Shown: positions 24,975 through 36,885, numbered from the stretch's first letter. The stretch: 64,000 bases of DNA from Dermatemys mawii (GCA_007922305.1 ML677343.1:32763573-32827572), one strand, 5' to 3'. Made by a program: numbers and translations. The notes: a model not told the origin generated them from the sequence alone.

Positions 24975-25077
24975 TTCAGGACACAACAAGGTGCTTGTGG
25001 GGAAAGACTGCAAAAATTGGGCACAATTGTCCCAATTTTTGCAGTCTTTCCCCATAAGCACTTTGTTGTGTCCTGAA
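24975..25077 (+). repeat. 103-bp near-perfect palindrome (long hairpin)
   Basis: Arms 24975-25021 and 25031-25077 are 47 nt each with a 9-nt centre CACAATTGT. They are complementary at 45 of 47 positions. Both exceptions are G opposite T when read as plus-strand RNA, so that RNA can pair throughout with two G-U wobbles. In minus-strand RNA, the ANKRD11 sense strand, they become A-C mismatches. It lies in the intron between the coding exons. Both strands have ORFs across it that encode nearly the same peptide, a consequence of the symmetry. No target duplication or known repeat end was recognised. Confidence 0.92.
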
Positions 25078-26854
25078 GGTGCCCTGCCGGGGAATGGTGT
25101 ATATTTTTCAGCATGCCTCGTGCAAACAGATTCAACTATGAATATGAAGCAAGGGAACTGGGCAGATGCTACCAATCCATCTGATATTTGACTCCCACTT
25201 AAAATGCTGTAGTTGGTCATCTGCTCTGCCATTCTCCTCTTGCCACTTCAGGTGACAACTCCCAAATCCTTTCTGGGCTGAATGGTCAATATAACTATTG
25301 AACATTCACAAAATTCCAGGGCATGTTGTCAGTTGTAAAGAGGCCAACAGAGTAAGGCTGTGCTAGGAACCAAGGTCATAATCTGCCACAGACAAACTAT
25401 GGGGCAAGCAGTCATCCGAAGACAGAACAGAAGCTGGCAGAGGACAGCATCTCCTTGCTACTGTAATGCTGCAAAACTTCTGCAACTGAGCAGTGTCTTT
25501 GCTAGATCCCATTGTGCAGCACTCCCTGTAATCTTGCAGCCGATGTTCTAATACTGAGTGAGATAGGGAGATGTGGCATTCAGACTCTACAGGGATAATC
25601 ACAGTCTAGATAGATTAGATATCATTAGCATTGCTCCAAATGCTGCAGTTACTATGGAAGGGAGAGCACACTGCTGGAAAGTGCAAGTCACTCTTATAAA
25701 TGCATCAGAAACAATACTATGAGAGCTCCAGTGAGGGCGAGGGACCAGAGAAGGGAGAGGAAAAGATCAGCAACGTGGAAATGTGGAGGGGAAAGTTAGT
25801 GAGAAAGGGAAAGACAGAGGAAAAGGAGAAACAGAGGATGGGAGAACAAGAGGCAACATCTTGGTTTGCTCATGAAGCTCTGATTCACATATCAGGCAGG
25901 AGAAGTTCAAACAACTCCAGAGGTAGGAAATGTTGGGACAAACTGGGTCAGGATAGAAAGGAAGAGTGAGAAATGTCTGTGTCTACAGCGGAATAACAGT
26001 GTTCAATACACATAGGTTTATAATTTTAGTTAAAAACAGCTTTTTATACACAGTTTCTCAACAACAGAAGCTGCCCGTAGACTTGATTGTAATCCAGTGA
26101 GACACTGCACGGACCATCCAAAAGCTGGAGGGCAGGGGATAGAGCTCAGATATGGGGCAAAATAAGCAGACTTGTTGCTGGGGGTGCAGTAGAAAAGAAA
26201 AAGCATCCTTAAACTCTCATTTTATTTCAGTAACCTCATCTGCAATTCTTAACACAGATCAAACCTCGGAAGCCTTAATTAAAATCCAAACTGAAATATT
26301 TTCGGCAGAGCTACTGAAATACCCACACCTGGGCAACCATTAATTAGAGCACATCAGACTTCATGTGTACTCAGCACAGCGGAGATTCTTACATGGATAT
26401 TGCATTTATGGGCACAAGAACAGTATGCACAAAGAGACGTTCCTCCCTTACAGACATTACAAGGCAGTTATTGGTCCCTGCAATGGTTCTTTAAAATAGA
26501 AAACTTTAAAATTCACAATCATTTTACTGAACACCCTTCCAAAGTGGCACCTACAGCACTGTCGAGTCACTACCATTCTGCTCCAGTATCTCGCAATGGC
26601 TGTTACAGACTCTGGGAGAAATGGGCCAAAGTGAAGCTCATTGTAAGCTGAGTCCTTATCAGTTAGCATGTCACCACTGTACAAATATTGTCTGATTCAG
26701 ATTCATCATCTGCTGATACAGGGTGTTGGGCAATCTCTTTGCACAGCAAATACTGGAGTGGCTTATAAATGGCTGGATGCTGCCCAGTCCTGGCCTCCCA
26801 TGGGGAACCTGCCCTCTCTAAAGTCAGGTGAATATGAAAAAAAACGCACACTAC
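25078..26854. other. No recognised feature
   Basis: Intronic sequence up to the donor of the start-codon exon. A purine-rich stretch lies at 25720-25860. Confidence 0.5.
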
Positions 26855-26941
26855 CTTTTTCCCCGTTTGTTTCTCCACCATGTCGTTGCTGAGAGAGAAA
26901 TCGTCTGACTGTGGTGTTTTAGAACACCCACCCTTGGGCAT
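26855..26941 (-). CDS. ANKRD11: ANKRD11 first coding exon (start codon to codon 29)
   Basis: The minus-strand reading starts at ATG 26941-26939 and gives 29 residues beginning MPKGGCSKTPQSDD and ending DMVEKQTGKK. It stops at a GT donor (26854-26853) after AAAAAG, in phase 0. ANKRD11 is a large nuclear protein that binds p160 coactivators and histone deacetylases and regulates transcription and histone acetylation in development. I recognised it from the conserved N-terminus MPKGGC...DMVEKQTGKK followed by DKDKVSLTKTPKL in the next exon. The paralogue ANKRD12 also starts MPK but diverges straight afterwards and fits worse. The start has A at -3 and C at +4, a moderate Kozak context. No ankyrin repeats are present here; they are encoded by later exons outside the window. 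The identification is from memory of the family; the splice sites and frame are seen directly. Confidence 0.93.
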
Positions 26942-26999
26942 CGTTCTGCCTTCCTTACTTGATCTTCATTTATGCTGCCATCGCCTCGTCATCAACCGT
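26942..26999 (-). other. ANKRD11: 5' UTR part of the ANKRD11 start-codon exon
   Basis: The exon begins just after a strong minus-strand acceptor (pyrimidine-rich tract ending TCTCTCTAAACAG, AG at 27001-27000). The 58 nt before the start codon hold three very short upstream ORFs (26992-26966, 26981-26970, 26969-26955), all closed before the main ATG. All three frames upstream of the ATG contain stops, which supports translation starting at 26941. An internal GTAAGG at about 26958-26953 resembles a splice donor but would remove the start codon. At least one further 5' non-coding exon must lie at higher coordinates or outside the window. Confidence 0.8.
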
Positions 27000-28371
27000 C
27001 TGTTTAGAGAGAAAAATCAGAAGAATTAGAAATTTTATAAAGATCATTAACAAAAAGAAAATACAGGATAACTGCTATGCTGGGCTGCCAGAACAGGTAC
27101 AAGCATTCACGTATCCCACTCAAGGTGGGGCCAATCTGCCATGGGCCCCAGATACAATTTTAAAGGGAGCAAATAGTCACCTGCATTCTAAGTATCAGGC
27201 TGTTTCAGAAAGACTGCTAAATGTAATTTATCTCGGAGACACCAGGGATAGTCATCCTGATGGGCTAGACTCAAACGGAAAGTGATACCCTTACTTTTTG
27301 TCTACAGAACTGATCTTATTCCCGCATGGGGCTTCTCTCAGCTACGGTAGCCTCCACCACAGTAAGTTAATGCCCTATGGCTTGTAAAGGCGGGCCCTAC
27401 GTACAGGTATTTTTTTGGCACTAAGGTAACTATTTGTGCCTATGGAGTTTATCAGTAGTCCTATGAATTTTTCTGGTATTCAAGGGACTAATACATAAAG
27501 CAATTAACATGGTGAATTACAAAGTCTACTTATAAAATGTGCCTTTTGTATTGGCCTGCTTCTCTTCTCTAGAGAAAAACAGAGGATGCGAACACAAGGT
27601 ACAATGTTCCCTGCAAGGTTTTCAGAGAAGCCGCCCCAAGCCAAGCCCTTTCAGTCTCAGCACTGCCATTGTGCCTTGGCCTAGGTACGGCACAATTCAA
27701 GAGACTAACAAAGAGCTCTGTTGCCTGTGCCATGTGTTGCCTGGTTACAGAGCTGAAAAGACAACTGACATCTGAAATACACAGAAGTATGTGTTGTAAC
27801 CAAGATCAGAAACGTGGTCTGGAGCCAGGACAGGCAAGGCCTTTTCAGGGAACAAAAATATCTCCTTGCCTGAGGCTAGAGGCTAAAAAGCTTCAGCACA
27901 ACAGTATACTTCAGACTAGCAACCCAAACTGAGTCTTGAAGTAAAGGCTTATTGTATTTAGGCCTCAACAACACAAATGGGAGTCATTTGAAAAATCTTC
28001 CCCCATCTAATTGCCACCTGATGGCATAAAACATTGCACCCATTAACTTTTTGTTATTTTTTTAAAGGTACAATTGCAGGAAATTGTCCAGGAATGGAGT
28101 CATTCCAGAACACCATCCCCAGTGGGGGAATTTTGGGGGTGGGGACGAGAGGGAACAGAACTGAGACAGGAGAAAGCAAAACCTCGTTACAATTTTTTGG
28201 GTGCCTAAAAAGCCACAGAGTTTAAGGCCCACAACCTGAAATGGTTTGAATCAGATGGGTGTTTAGTTCCAAGGAGTGGGACTGAAACCCACCAGCTGAC
28301 TAAATACACATCAGATTCCTGGCTTCTGTTCTATTTTGTGTCTGGACAATGAGCCACCAATTCAGCACCTC
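27000..28371. other. No recognised feature
   Basis: Upstream intron. The acceptor polypyrimidine tract (on the minus strand) lies at about 27002-27018. Small ORFs here have no support. Confidence 0.5.
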
Positions 28372-28975
28372 TGACTAGCATTACATTCTGCTTCCTAATC
28401 CATCACTTTGACGATGTCACTTCTCTCTTTGCATCCGTCCACAGGCTCCCTCGTCTCTGTCCTATCATATATAAGTTACCTGTCTTCACTCTCAAGGCCC
28501 TTCACCATCTATTCCCACCCGACCTATCATATCTCATGCAGTATCCAAAGTTTGACTCCTGCCTCTAACTGGCTCACAGTGCTAACTTCCATTGCCTCCT
28601 TTTAAAATTTTCAAACAATCACATTCATGCTTTCTCTTATGCTGCCTGCAGCTCATGGTCAGGCAGACCTCTCTGTAAACATCTGCAAAACTAACTCCTC
28701 CTCCAAATTTCTGCTTAAAACTCTTCTCTGCCAGGAAGCCGACAAAAAAACAATTGGCAATATTTAGGGTGTGAGGTGCTAAGAACATCCACTGCCTGTC
28801 ATGCCGACCAAGATTGTTTCTTCGTTTCCTTGTACACCTGTCTGTCTGCGTCCATTCCTTGTCTTATACTTAGATTGGAAGCAGTTTGGGGAAGTCTCTT
28901 TGTACTGTGTCTGTATGGCGCAGAGCACCAGGGGGGTCTTGTCCTGAGTACTACTGTCATAGAAATAATAATATT
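28372..28975 (+). mobile_element. L2-like LINE 3' fragment, copy 2
   Basis: Same order of landmarks as 21028-21780: HFDDVTSLFASVHR-type text, AAACTCTTCTCTGCCAGGAA, AGATTGGAAGCAGTTTGGGG and an AATAATAATATT tail. Both copies are in plus orientation and flank the ANKRD11 start-codon exon about 7 kb apart. Degraded. Confidence 0.65.
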
Positions 28976-31900
28976 TACTTTAGAAAAATTCTATGGAAAG
29001 CTCTTCATTTGTAAACATGTCTGTAAACTATAAACCCTATTTACTCCACTGACTGTAGGCTTTTCAGAATTGTGTTTTCAAACTTATAAAAACGTTTCAT
29101 GCCCCTTTCATAGCCCTACAGCTGCAGAAGTTAACCAGCCAAACACTATCTATCCACGCATATTTCTGAGACACATCCGTTAACAGAGATGTTACAACAA
29201 AACATGGCTTTCTACAGAGCAAGCATGTTAGTTTCTACTCGGAACACAGGTGCTATGAAGAAATTATCCATATTTAGGAAATGGAAAAGGGCACCAGAGG
29301 TCTCCCTAGCTGTGGCTCCCAGCCCCAAGGGAGGGTATCTGTGTAGGGAAGATCTGCTATGCTAGGTACCAGAGATGCACAGTAAGGACATTTCATGGCT
29401 TCTTTCTAAAATGGAGGGAGAACCGCCCTCACTGCTGCACTCTCTCTGTGGGGAAGCCAGGGAGCAGAATATGGAAACGAGGCTGAAAAGCCTTCCTCAT
29501 CACTGGCCTTGGAAAGGATGAGTGGGGAGGAATCCAGCAGATTGGTAACATTAAAGCACAGGCAAACTGACATTTCTATTAACATTAAAGGGAAATACAC
29601 CAAAAAACTTCACCAGGCTTTTCGGAGTAGCATGGACATCCATCACGAGGACGTTTCTATATAGTTCCACTACATAATACTGCAAAGGCGTGAAGCCCAT
29701 GGTGAAAATAGGAGCTCACATCAAAATGCTGACAAAAAATGACTAGAAGCTGCATCTTAAAAAGGTGAGCTAGCTTTCACTGGCCAGTAAAAGCCATTAC
29801 CTCCCCCACCTTAACCTACCAGTGGGAGTGGTGAGACATTTACAACCTCTCAAATCTCGGCAGCAGAGTTTTCCCTCATTTGCCCAGCCTACGTATTCCT
29901 TTCTTAATTTCAACCTACTAGTCCTAGTCATAACCCAGGACTTAAGCTGAGTCCCACTAACAAGGAAAAGGAAACACAGACGAGTGTTTGTGGGTGGGGG
30001 GACGCTGCGGGTGATGAGTGGGATGTGAGTAGAGCTCCACCACTCCAGTGTTTGCACGGGGTCACAAGGAGTCATCTGAGCATATGCACTTCCACAACGT
30101 CTAAGCAATGGAGATTCAAAGGACCTGATGTCAGTGATGGAAATTCAGTTTTAGTCCACACAGCACAAAGTACAGCTTCACTTGCTGTAGCTACATGAAT
30201 GCAGGAACTAGTATGCATGGAATCAGGGCAGTGACATTGTGCCTTGTCACACAGACTATGTCAAATTACAAACCAGGTCAAATTTAGGATTTCCTTTCAA
30301 ACGCCTCACTAAAATTAGTTTTTATGGTCATGTGTACCGTCAATTTATTCTTGAAAAAATCTGTCCACACTGGCTGTCACTGTGTCTGTTTGTAACCAGG
30401 GGTATATACCTATTCACGTGGCACTTGGAAAACCTGTTTAACTGAGAAAAGGCCAGACGGGTGCCAGATTAATTCTGCACCCCTTCTGTTCATCTAGCTG
30501 ACTCATTACACTTGGAAAGCTGGCTGCCTCTTCATGTAAACAGAGCACTGGCCTATTTAACAGCTTGCAGGGAGTATTACATTTGCACAACAATTACCAA
30601 TAATGCTTGCAATCCTCATTTCATTTTTAAGCACAGTTAACAGAACTCAGAAGGGAGGTACAAATGCCCGATTTGTAAGAGCTACCCCTAAGATAAAAGG
30701 AGGAAAGGCCGCTGCTGACATATGCACGCAAGCAGGACCAGCGGAAGGACGTTAGTGTTGCATACAATTTGGCTCCAATCCCTCCTAATCTGAAAACTGG
30801 ACAAACCACTCATTCTATTACACTGCTTTAAACTTTACTTCCCTACCAGGAGACAATCCTCAACATTTCTATTTTGTAAACAATTAACTAAGCTCCTTGA
30901 ACCAGATGATTACACTTCTGTCACACAATAAAGAAGTGGGAGACCAAGCGAGCACAATGTAATAAAATCCCTAACACATTTCCAGAACAAAAGAAACTGT
31001 TTACATGTGGCAGGCAGCCAAACTACTGGACTGCACCAACCCAGGCACAAACAAGTGTGTACCAGCCTTTTCAACCTGGCTCCCATAGACATTTGCAAAT
31101 CATTTTTAGATAGTGGTTTCAATGCATCCCCCAGGGAAAGAGGGTAAGGGGGAGGGGGAAAACTTCCTAAGACATAGTAAGCCTGTAAATTACAGCTGAC
31201 TGCTGGGTCATGAAACCCTCTTACAGGCAACAGATATCGGTAAAGTGGGCTGTGAGACTAAGAAACATCTGAATGTCCCTCAGGCCTCTGTGTATAAGCA
31301 CAGTTATTTTTGTCCTCTCTGCTTTTTCTCCACAGAGATGAACACAATGCTTTTCAAACTTTTACCACCCACTAAAATAAAAAAATATATAGCGGCAAAC
31401 AACATTTCTATCTCCATTCGCTTCTCTCATCGCCCTCCACCGCTCCTACCACGCCTGCTGTTTGGCATCATCTACTCCTAGTACTGCAAAGCCTTCCTCC
31501 CTGACACAACCTGATTTATAGGAGGTCAGAACGGTTAAAATGTTGCCAACTGTTTGGCAAGCATCTCTCCCTGCCCCCGCCTAGCATGCTGTTCTGCAGC
31601 CAGCAGATCTGGAGGGAACCCTGCAGAAACTGAAATATTTGGTGGCCTTATAAGGAACAGATCTGGGTATTTGCCTGTGTAGTCCTCTGCTAACAAATCT
31701 GAACTCCACTACAAAATGAGGCTAGTTTCCATGGGGAGACACCATCCTCTCTCCTCTACTGGAGGCACAAGCCAACTCACAGAATTGTTATTTTCCCCAA
31801 CACGTGTCAAATCCAGAGCTGCACAATCAATCCCAACATCTCTATGGGCGACCTCAAAATGGGGCGGAGCCAAAAAGGAAAAATTAACTGTACTTCCAAA

Positions 31901-33006
31901 AATGCACTATTGTGAACCAAGTGTTCCCTGTCCCATCTCATTTTAAAACATTTTCATTTGAGGAGGCCCAGTTCTTGTGATGGAGTGAGATGGAGGGGAG
32001 GGCATGCAAAACTATGGGACACTCAGAATTACAGGACCTGCTTTAGGACAAAATTGGGTTGCCTGTCATCTTTAGTTCTACAGCGATGACAGACTTATTT
32101 AGGATTGGCAGAAACATATCCAGCTGGGCTCTCCGAAAGCATTACTCTGATTTCTCACACTCAACCAGTATGAGAAAAATGTGCCTTTTTATATAAGGGA
32201 AATCTATTTTGTACCTAGAGTTCATCTGCCAATAATGCATATTTATCCACAGTATATTTTACATCTCTTCCTTTTACAGACACAGCTGTGCTGGCTCTTA
32301 TACCGGTTACTTGTGAATACATATGATGATGAGAGGTCTTAGGATATTTTCGTGTGCATAATATATACTGTACATAGAAAGGATGGGCCACCAACATTTA
32401 ATATACTTGTGTTTTGATTATTAAATATTGTTTTTAAAGACAAATACGAAAAACTGCAAATGTCTTGTTAAACATTAAACTCTGAAACAGAGCTTGAATC
32501 ATTTTTTCCCAGGCACAAAGTGTGGTGAAGCTGCAATTAAAGTTGATCAGAAACAACATTAACCTTTTATGCAAACAACAATTAAAAAAATATTAAATTT
32601 TTGAAAGCCTGGAAAACTACATCTGAGGTTCTATTTACAAACCTCTAAACTTGGAGAATGAAATGTGCATTACATGTACAGTGAGTTTTATGCAGGTGTT
32701 TCCAATAACAATTGTGATTCTTCCTCCTCATCCTTCATCTTTACTTTATCTTGTATATCCCATAATGTAAAGAACTGGGAGTAGGAGGTTTGTATCTGTG
32801 GATGAACTAGATCCATCGAAAGATACATGTATAATTGATGATACAGAGAATAATTATTGTCCTTTCTATGCTCTGGTTAGATTCAGGAAGTGGAAAGTCC
32901 GTCTTTTTCTATAGTTGTGTAAGGGCACAGGAAGACATGAGTGCTTTGAGCTAAGCAATGTAAACAAAGGTGCAGTTTAGTTTGGTTTGAATAATAATAT
33001 AGCATG
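28976..33006. other. No recognised feature
   Basis: About 4 kb of upstream intron with no repeat ends or exons I can identify. Very AT-rich between 32150 and 32900. Confidence 0.5.
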
Positions 33007-33668
33007 TGTGATGGGGCAAGGCCAGATGGCTATAGGAAAGTGCTGAACAGCAGATATGTGAGTCTCAGGCTAAACAAATCCCTGGTACCAATGGAACCTT
33101 CTAGAAATCAGTAGAAACAGCTAGCCTGATTGGGACACCTGAAGCCAATCAAGGACTGGCAGAAACCAGTTAAAAGCCTTCCAGTTAATCAGGTGGGGGT
33201 GGATGTCAGGAGCTGTGGGAAGAAGTTGTGCTGTTGGTGAGACAGAGTGGTAGACAACATATCATACGCAAGGAAGGAGGCCCTGGGGTAAGGGTGAAGT
33301 GAAGTTTGAAGAAGTGGGGACTGCTGTGGGGAAGTAGCCCAGGGAATTGTATTGTGTTTTGTGGCTAAAAGGTCAGCCATCTTAGCTGATACTATTAGGG
33401 TCCCTGGGCTGGATCCCAGAATAGAGGGTGGGCCCGGGCTCCCCCCTTTCTACCTCCCCTAATTAATCACTGAGATTGGGAGACAACTGAGACTGTGCCA
33501 GGAAGGATAGCTTCTCCTCACTGGCTTATGATGAAAATGGCTCAATAGACTGTGACCTTGTCTCTAGAGAGAGAAGGGCCACGTGGAGGGTCTCAGTGAG
33601 CCTCTGAGGCTAGTGAAATCCGCCAGGAAATGCAGAATCCACGAAAATAAGGACAGAGCTTTGTCACA
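33007..33668 (-). mobile_element. Solo LTR-like element, copy B (inverted to copy A)
   Basis: 662 bp, plus-strand ends TGTGATGGGGCAAGGCC and GCTTTGTCACA, flanked by CATG on both sides (33003-33006 and 33669-33672). It is the same family as copy A (12491-13153, 663 bp) in opposite orientation. The shadow peptides of the two copies differ at only about 5 of 63 positions, so they are fairly young and similar. TG/CA ends and 4-bp duplications support a solo LTR. Confidence 0.75.
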
Positions 33669-33797
33669 CATGTAATCACAAAGATTAAGAATAAGATATT
33701 CTAGCATAATGGATACTAATGAAGTGAACCTATGCATTTTTTATAGAATAAAGATGTGTCTAAGTTTCCAGTTGCTCTGAAAGTAATAGCTAGGGGG
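33669..33797 (+). repeat. Left arm of an old inverted repeat
   Basis: Matches the reverse complement of 34943-35075. Shared blocks include TTATTCTTAATCTTTG and AGTATCCATTATG (read from the right arm) and AAGTTTCCAGTTG (read from the left arm), with scattered substitutions and small indels. Copy B of the LTR inserted exactly at its outer edge. Confidence 0.75.
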
Positions 33798-33904
33798 TTG
33801 CGACAAGGCTGATTAGGTGACCTTAACTGTAGGTTACCAAGCTTTCAACTCCAGCTTAAAGTATTTTTGCTTGGTTCCTTAGGTTTTCTTTTTAAATATA
33901 TAAC

Positions 33905-34682
33905 AAATTTGAGAACTGGTCTGAAATCAACAAGATGACATTCAATATAGTGCAAGGTACTACACTTAGGAAGGAAAAAGCAAAAGCATAACTACAAAAT
34001 GGGGACTAACTGGCTAGGTATGAATATTGCTGAAAAGGATCTGGGGTTATAGTGGTTACAGATGCAACTGCAAAAAAGACTAATATCATTTTAGGATGTA
34101 TTAACATGAGTGTTGTATGTAAGACACAGGAGGGAATTATCCCGCTCTACTCGGCACTGGTGAGGCCTCAGCTGAGGCACTGTGCTCAATTCTGGAAGCC
34201 GCATTTTAGGAAAGATGTGGACAAATTGAAGAGAGCCCAGAAAGCAACAAACAAAAATGCTAAAAAGTTTCAAAAACCTGACCTATGAGTAAATGTTGAA
34301 AACCGGGCATGTTTAATCTTGAGAAAAGACGACCGAGAAGGGCTCTGATAAAAGTCTCCATATCAGTTATGGCTGTTAGAAAGAGGACAGTGACCGATTG
34401 TTCTTCATGGCCACTGAAGGTACGACAAGAAATAATGGTCTTAATTTGCAGTAAGGGAGATTTAGGTTAGATATTAGGAAAAACTTTCTAACTCTAAGGA
34501 TAGTTAAGTTCTGGAACAGACTTCCAAGGAAGGCTGTAGAATCCGCATCGTTGAAGGTTTTTAAGAATAGATGGAGGGACACCTGCCAGTTATGATCTAG
34601 GTTTACTTGGTCCTGCCACAGGGGGCTGGTCTTCATGACCTCTCAAGGTCCCTTCCAGTCTGACATTTCTATAATTCTATAT
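33905..34682 (+). mobile_element. CR1 LINE 3' end
   Basis: Sense CR1 text: CTACACTTAGGAAGGAAAAA, TATTAACATGAGTGTTGTATG, CTGGAACAGACTTCCAAGGA, AGGTCCCTTCCAGTCTGAC, with the tail TTCTATAATTCTAT. 5'-truncated and frameshifted. It lies in the loop between the arms of the inverted repeat. Confidence 0.88.
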
Positions 34683-34942
34683 GAGAATTGATCTGTTACA
34701 GAAATCCTGGCAGGGACACCCCATTTCTTCTCAGCCTGCCTCTCTGGTCTCTTGTGTCTTCCTTCCTCCTATTTTCCAGATCAATCCCCGTCCATCCAAA
34801 GTGACTCTTCCTCTCTCATTCTTTGCACTCCTACCCCCTTACACACACACTCTGCCTGATGCTTTCATAATTAACATCTGCATCTGGGTTAGTTTCCATG
34901 GGGTCAATGGAGACTCAAGTGAGCCATGTTATTTAGGCACCC

Positions 34943-35075
34943 TCCCCTCTCCCAATTGCCACTTTCAAAACAACTGGAAACTTCGAGGCACCTTTATTCG
35001 CTAACAATACATTGATCTATTTCTTCAGTATCCATTATGTTACAATATCTTATTCTTAATCTTTGCAATTACATG
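34943..35075 (-). repeat. Right arm of the old inverted repeat
   Basis: Partner of 33669-33797. Spacing between the arms is about 1.1 kb and contains the CR1 fragment. Confidence 0.75.
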
Positions 35076-36671
35076 AAGACCTGATTACAACAGACAAAGT
35101 GAAAGGGAGGGTCCAGGACCTCAACAGCACTTTCTAAAGAGCCTGCCAACCGTGCATGTCTTATAACGTATGTGGAAATGGTTATTAGTACTTCAGTCAT
35201 TTCCTAACCACATGGAGGTTTAATTCAAGTCTTACCCCTATTTATGGGGCATTTTGTAAAATGGAGACACACTAAACGAGAGAGGGACACTCAGACTGCC
35301 ACGCTACTTTGTGTACCTTGCTATGCACACAGGACTTAAGAAACACAATCAAGGTTATGTTAAACACTTTACATAAATTGAGAACAGTAAGGCTCCTAGA
35401 TAGCTCTGTCATGGTCACTTATTGCAACAGCAATCCTTGACAACCAGTTAAATTTAACCACAAAAAATCTACACAAAGGTTTGATTGTTATTTTCTATTC
35501 TAACACATGTGCACTGGGCATCAACTTAGTGTCACAACCGGAAACCTTCAACCATGTACAACACCCCCCAGAAAAATCCAGACAGAACCACTCTCTCAGT
35601 GTACATCACAGCTTAAAATAAAGAACCCTGATAGCACCCCTTGAAATTACTGCCCATGGTTTTTCCCATATGGTTTCTTGAGCATCCAGTTTTGTCACAA
35701 TCTTGTCACCTCAATTATTCACTTGCAGTTACAACTGGATGATACTGCTACATTTTTGGACATCACTGACTGGTCTGCGACTGGCCCAACTTACAAGATT
35801 CCTGTTACAGTTGGTCCTCTGCTTTGTGGTCCAAGAACAGAATCAGCTGCTGTGAGGGAATCTTCAGCAGAGCTCAACTGTTACAGAAGGCTGGGACAAC
35901 TTGGGGTCCATCTGCATCACATCTTGTGTCATGCCAGAGAAGCTGATTACAACTCCCTAGGTAAGGCTGAAGGAACGGTCCTGGACATTAAACAGATTGA
36001 ACTACAGCCCTCAACAGTCCAAGGCTTTAGCACTGCGGGGGTCTCTTCCGTACTACAAAATGGAATCACACTTTAATCACATAGGAGAACTAGGAGGATA
36101 TTTGATCTTCCTAACAAGACTTTTGCAGTTCAATCATCATATTCCCATTGATACAGGGCAACAATTAAAAGAACGAACCTTCCCTGGTAAAATATATCCC
36201 ATGGACTGAAAGACATAACACTGCCACACAGCTGGTGGATAATCATCAACAACACTATTTTCAAACAATCCACACAGTAAATATTCTGAATAAGTTATTG
36301 TTAATTAAAGAAAAAGAAAAAAGTGGCCAGCGTTCTTGTGATTCCTCTCACATGTACCCACAGGTGAATCTGACTTTGGTGGATAGCCATGAAGACCAAA
36401 GGCCTCTATTCACAGAACTGCCGAAAGGGAGCAGGGCAAGTTTTCAGCACTGTGCTGCTCTGCCTATGTGCTGGGAACACGTTCCAGCGGTATCTCCTCT
36501 AGGAAAGTGGGGAATTCTCCACCCTGACTGTGTTTTGACCCTTCTACTGAAACTCAACAAGAGTGCATATTAGCATCAAGAGTGGTGGTGATTTTTGAGA
36601 TAGACACTTATCCACTAGTATTGGACTGAGACTACCAATTTATTTCACAAAGGCAACAATGGACAACAATT
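35076..36671. other. No recognised feature
   Basis: Upstream intron. The 132-residue ORF at 35678-36076 has no domain signal, no partner frame and no splice context; treated as chance. Confidence 0.5.
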
Positions 36672-36744
36672 CAGTCTGCTCCAAAACTCACTGAAATCAA
36701 TGGAAAGAATTCCACTGACTTCAGTAGGCTGTGGATGAGGTGCT
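36672..36744. repeat. Degraded self-complementary interspersed repeat
   Basis: AAATCAATGGAAAGAATTCC and CACTGACTTCAGTAGGCTGT resemble an old amniote repeat with CATTGAAGTCAATGG-type palindromic text. Confidence 0.4.
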
Positions 36745-36885
36745 CAGGGCGAGGGGTAGATTCTAAAAGGTAGCCTAAATTAGATGCGAGGCTCCACATT
36801 TAATTTCAGTGGCATTCTTCACTCCCTCAATATGTTTGTGTAAAAAGAGAAAAAGCAGTGATTAAAACAGCAGAAACAGAGGACT

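Larger units (their letters stand above)
11003..26854 (-). other. ANKRD11: ANKRD11 intron between the two coding exons (about 15.9 kb)
   Basis: It is bounded by a GT donor at 26854-26853 and an AG acceptor at 11004-11003 on the minus strand, phase 0. It contains transposon remnants listed separately and no further recognisable coding exon. The only unusual unexplained structure is the palindrome at 24975-25077. Confidence 0.88.

Noticed and set aside
24876..25232. 118-residue minus ORF and 66-residue plus ORF with similar peptides
   Set aside because: The similarity is produced by the DNA palindrome read from both strands.
35678..36076. 132-residue ORF
   Set aside because: No recognisable domain, no splice sites with a matching frame and not continued; consistent with chance.
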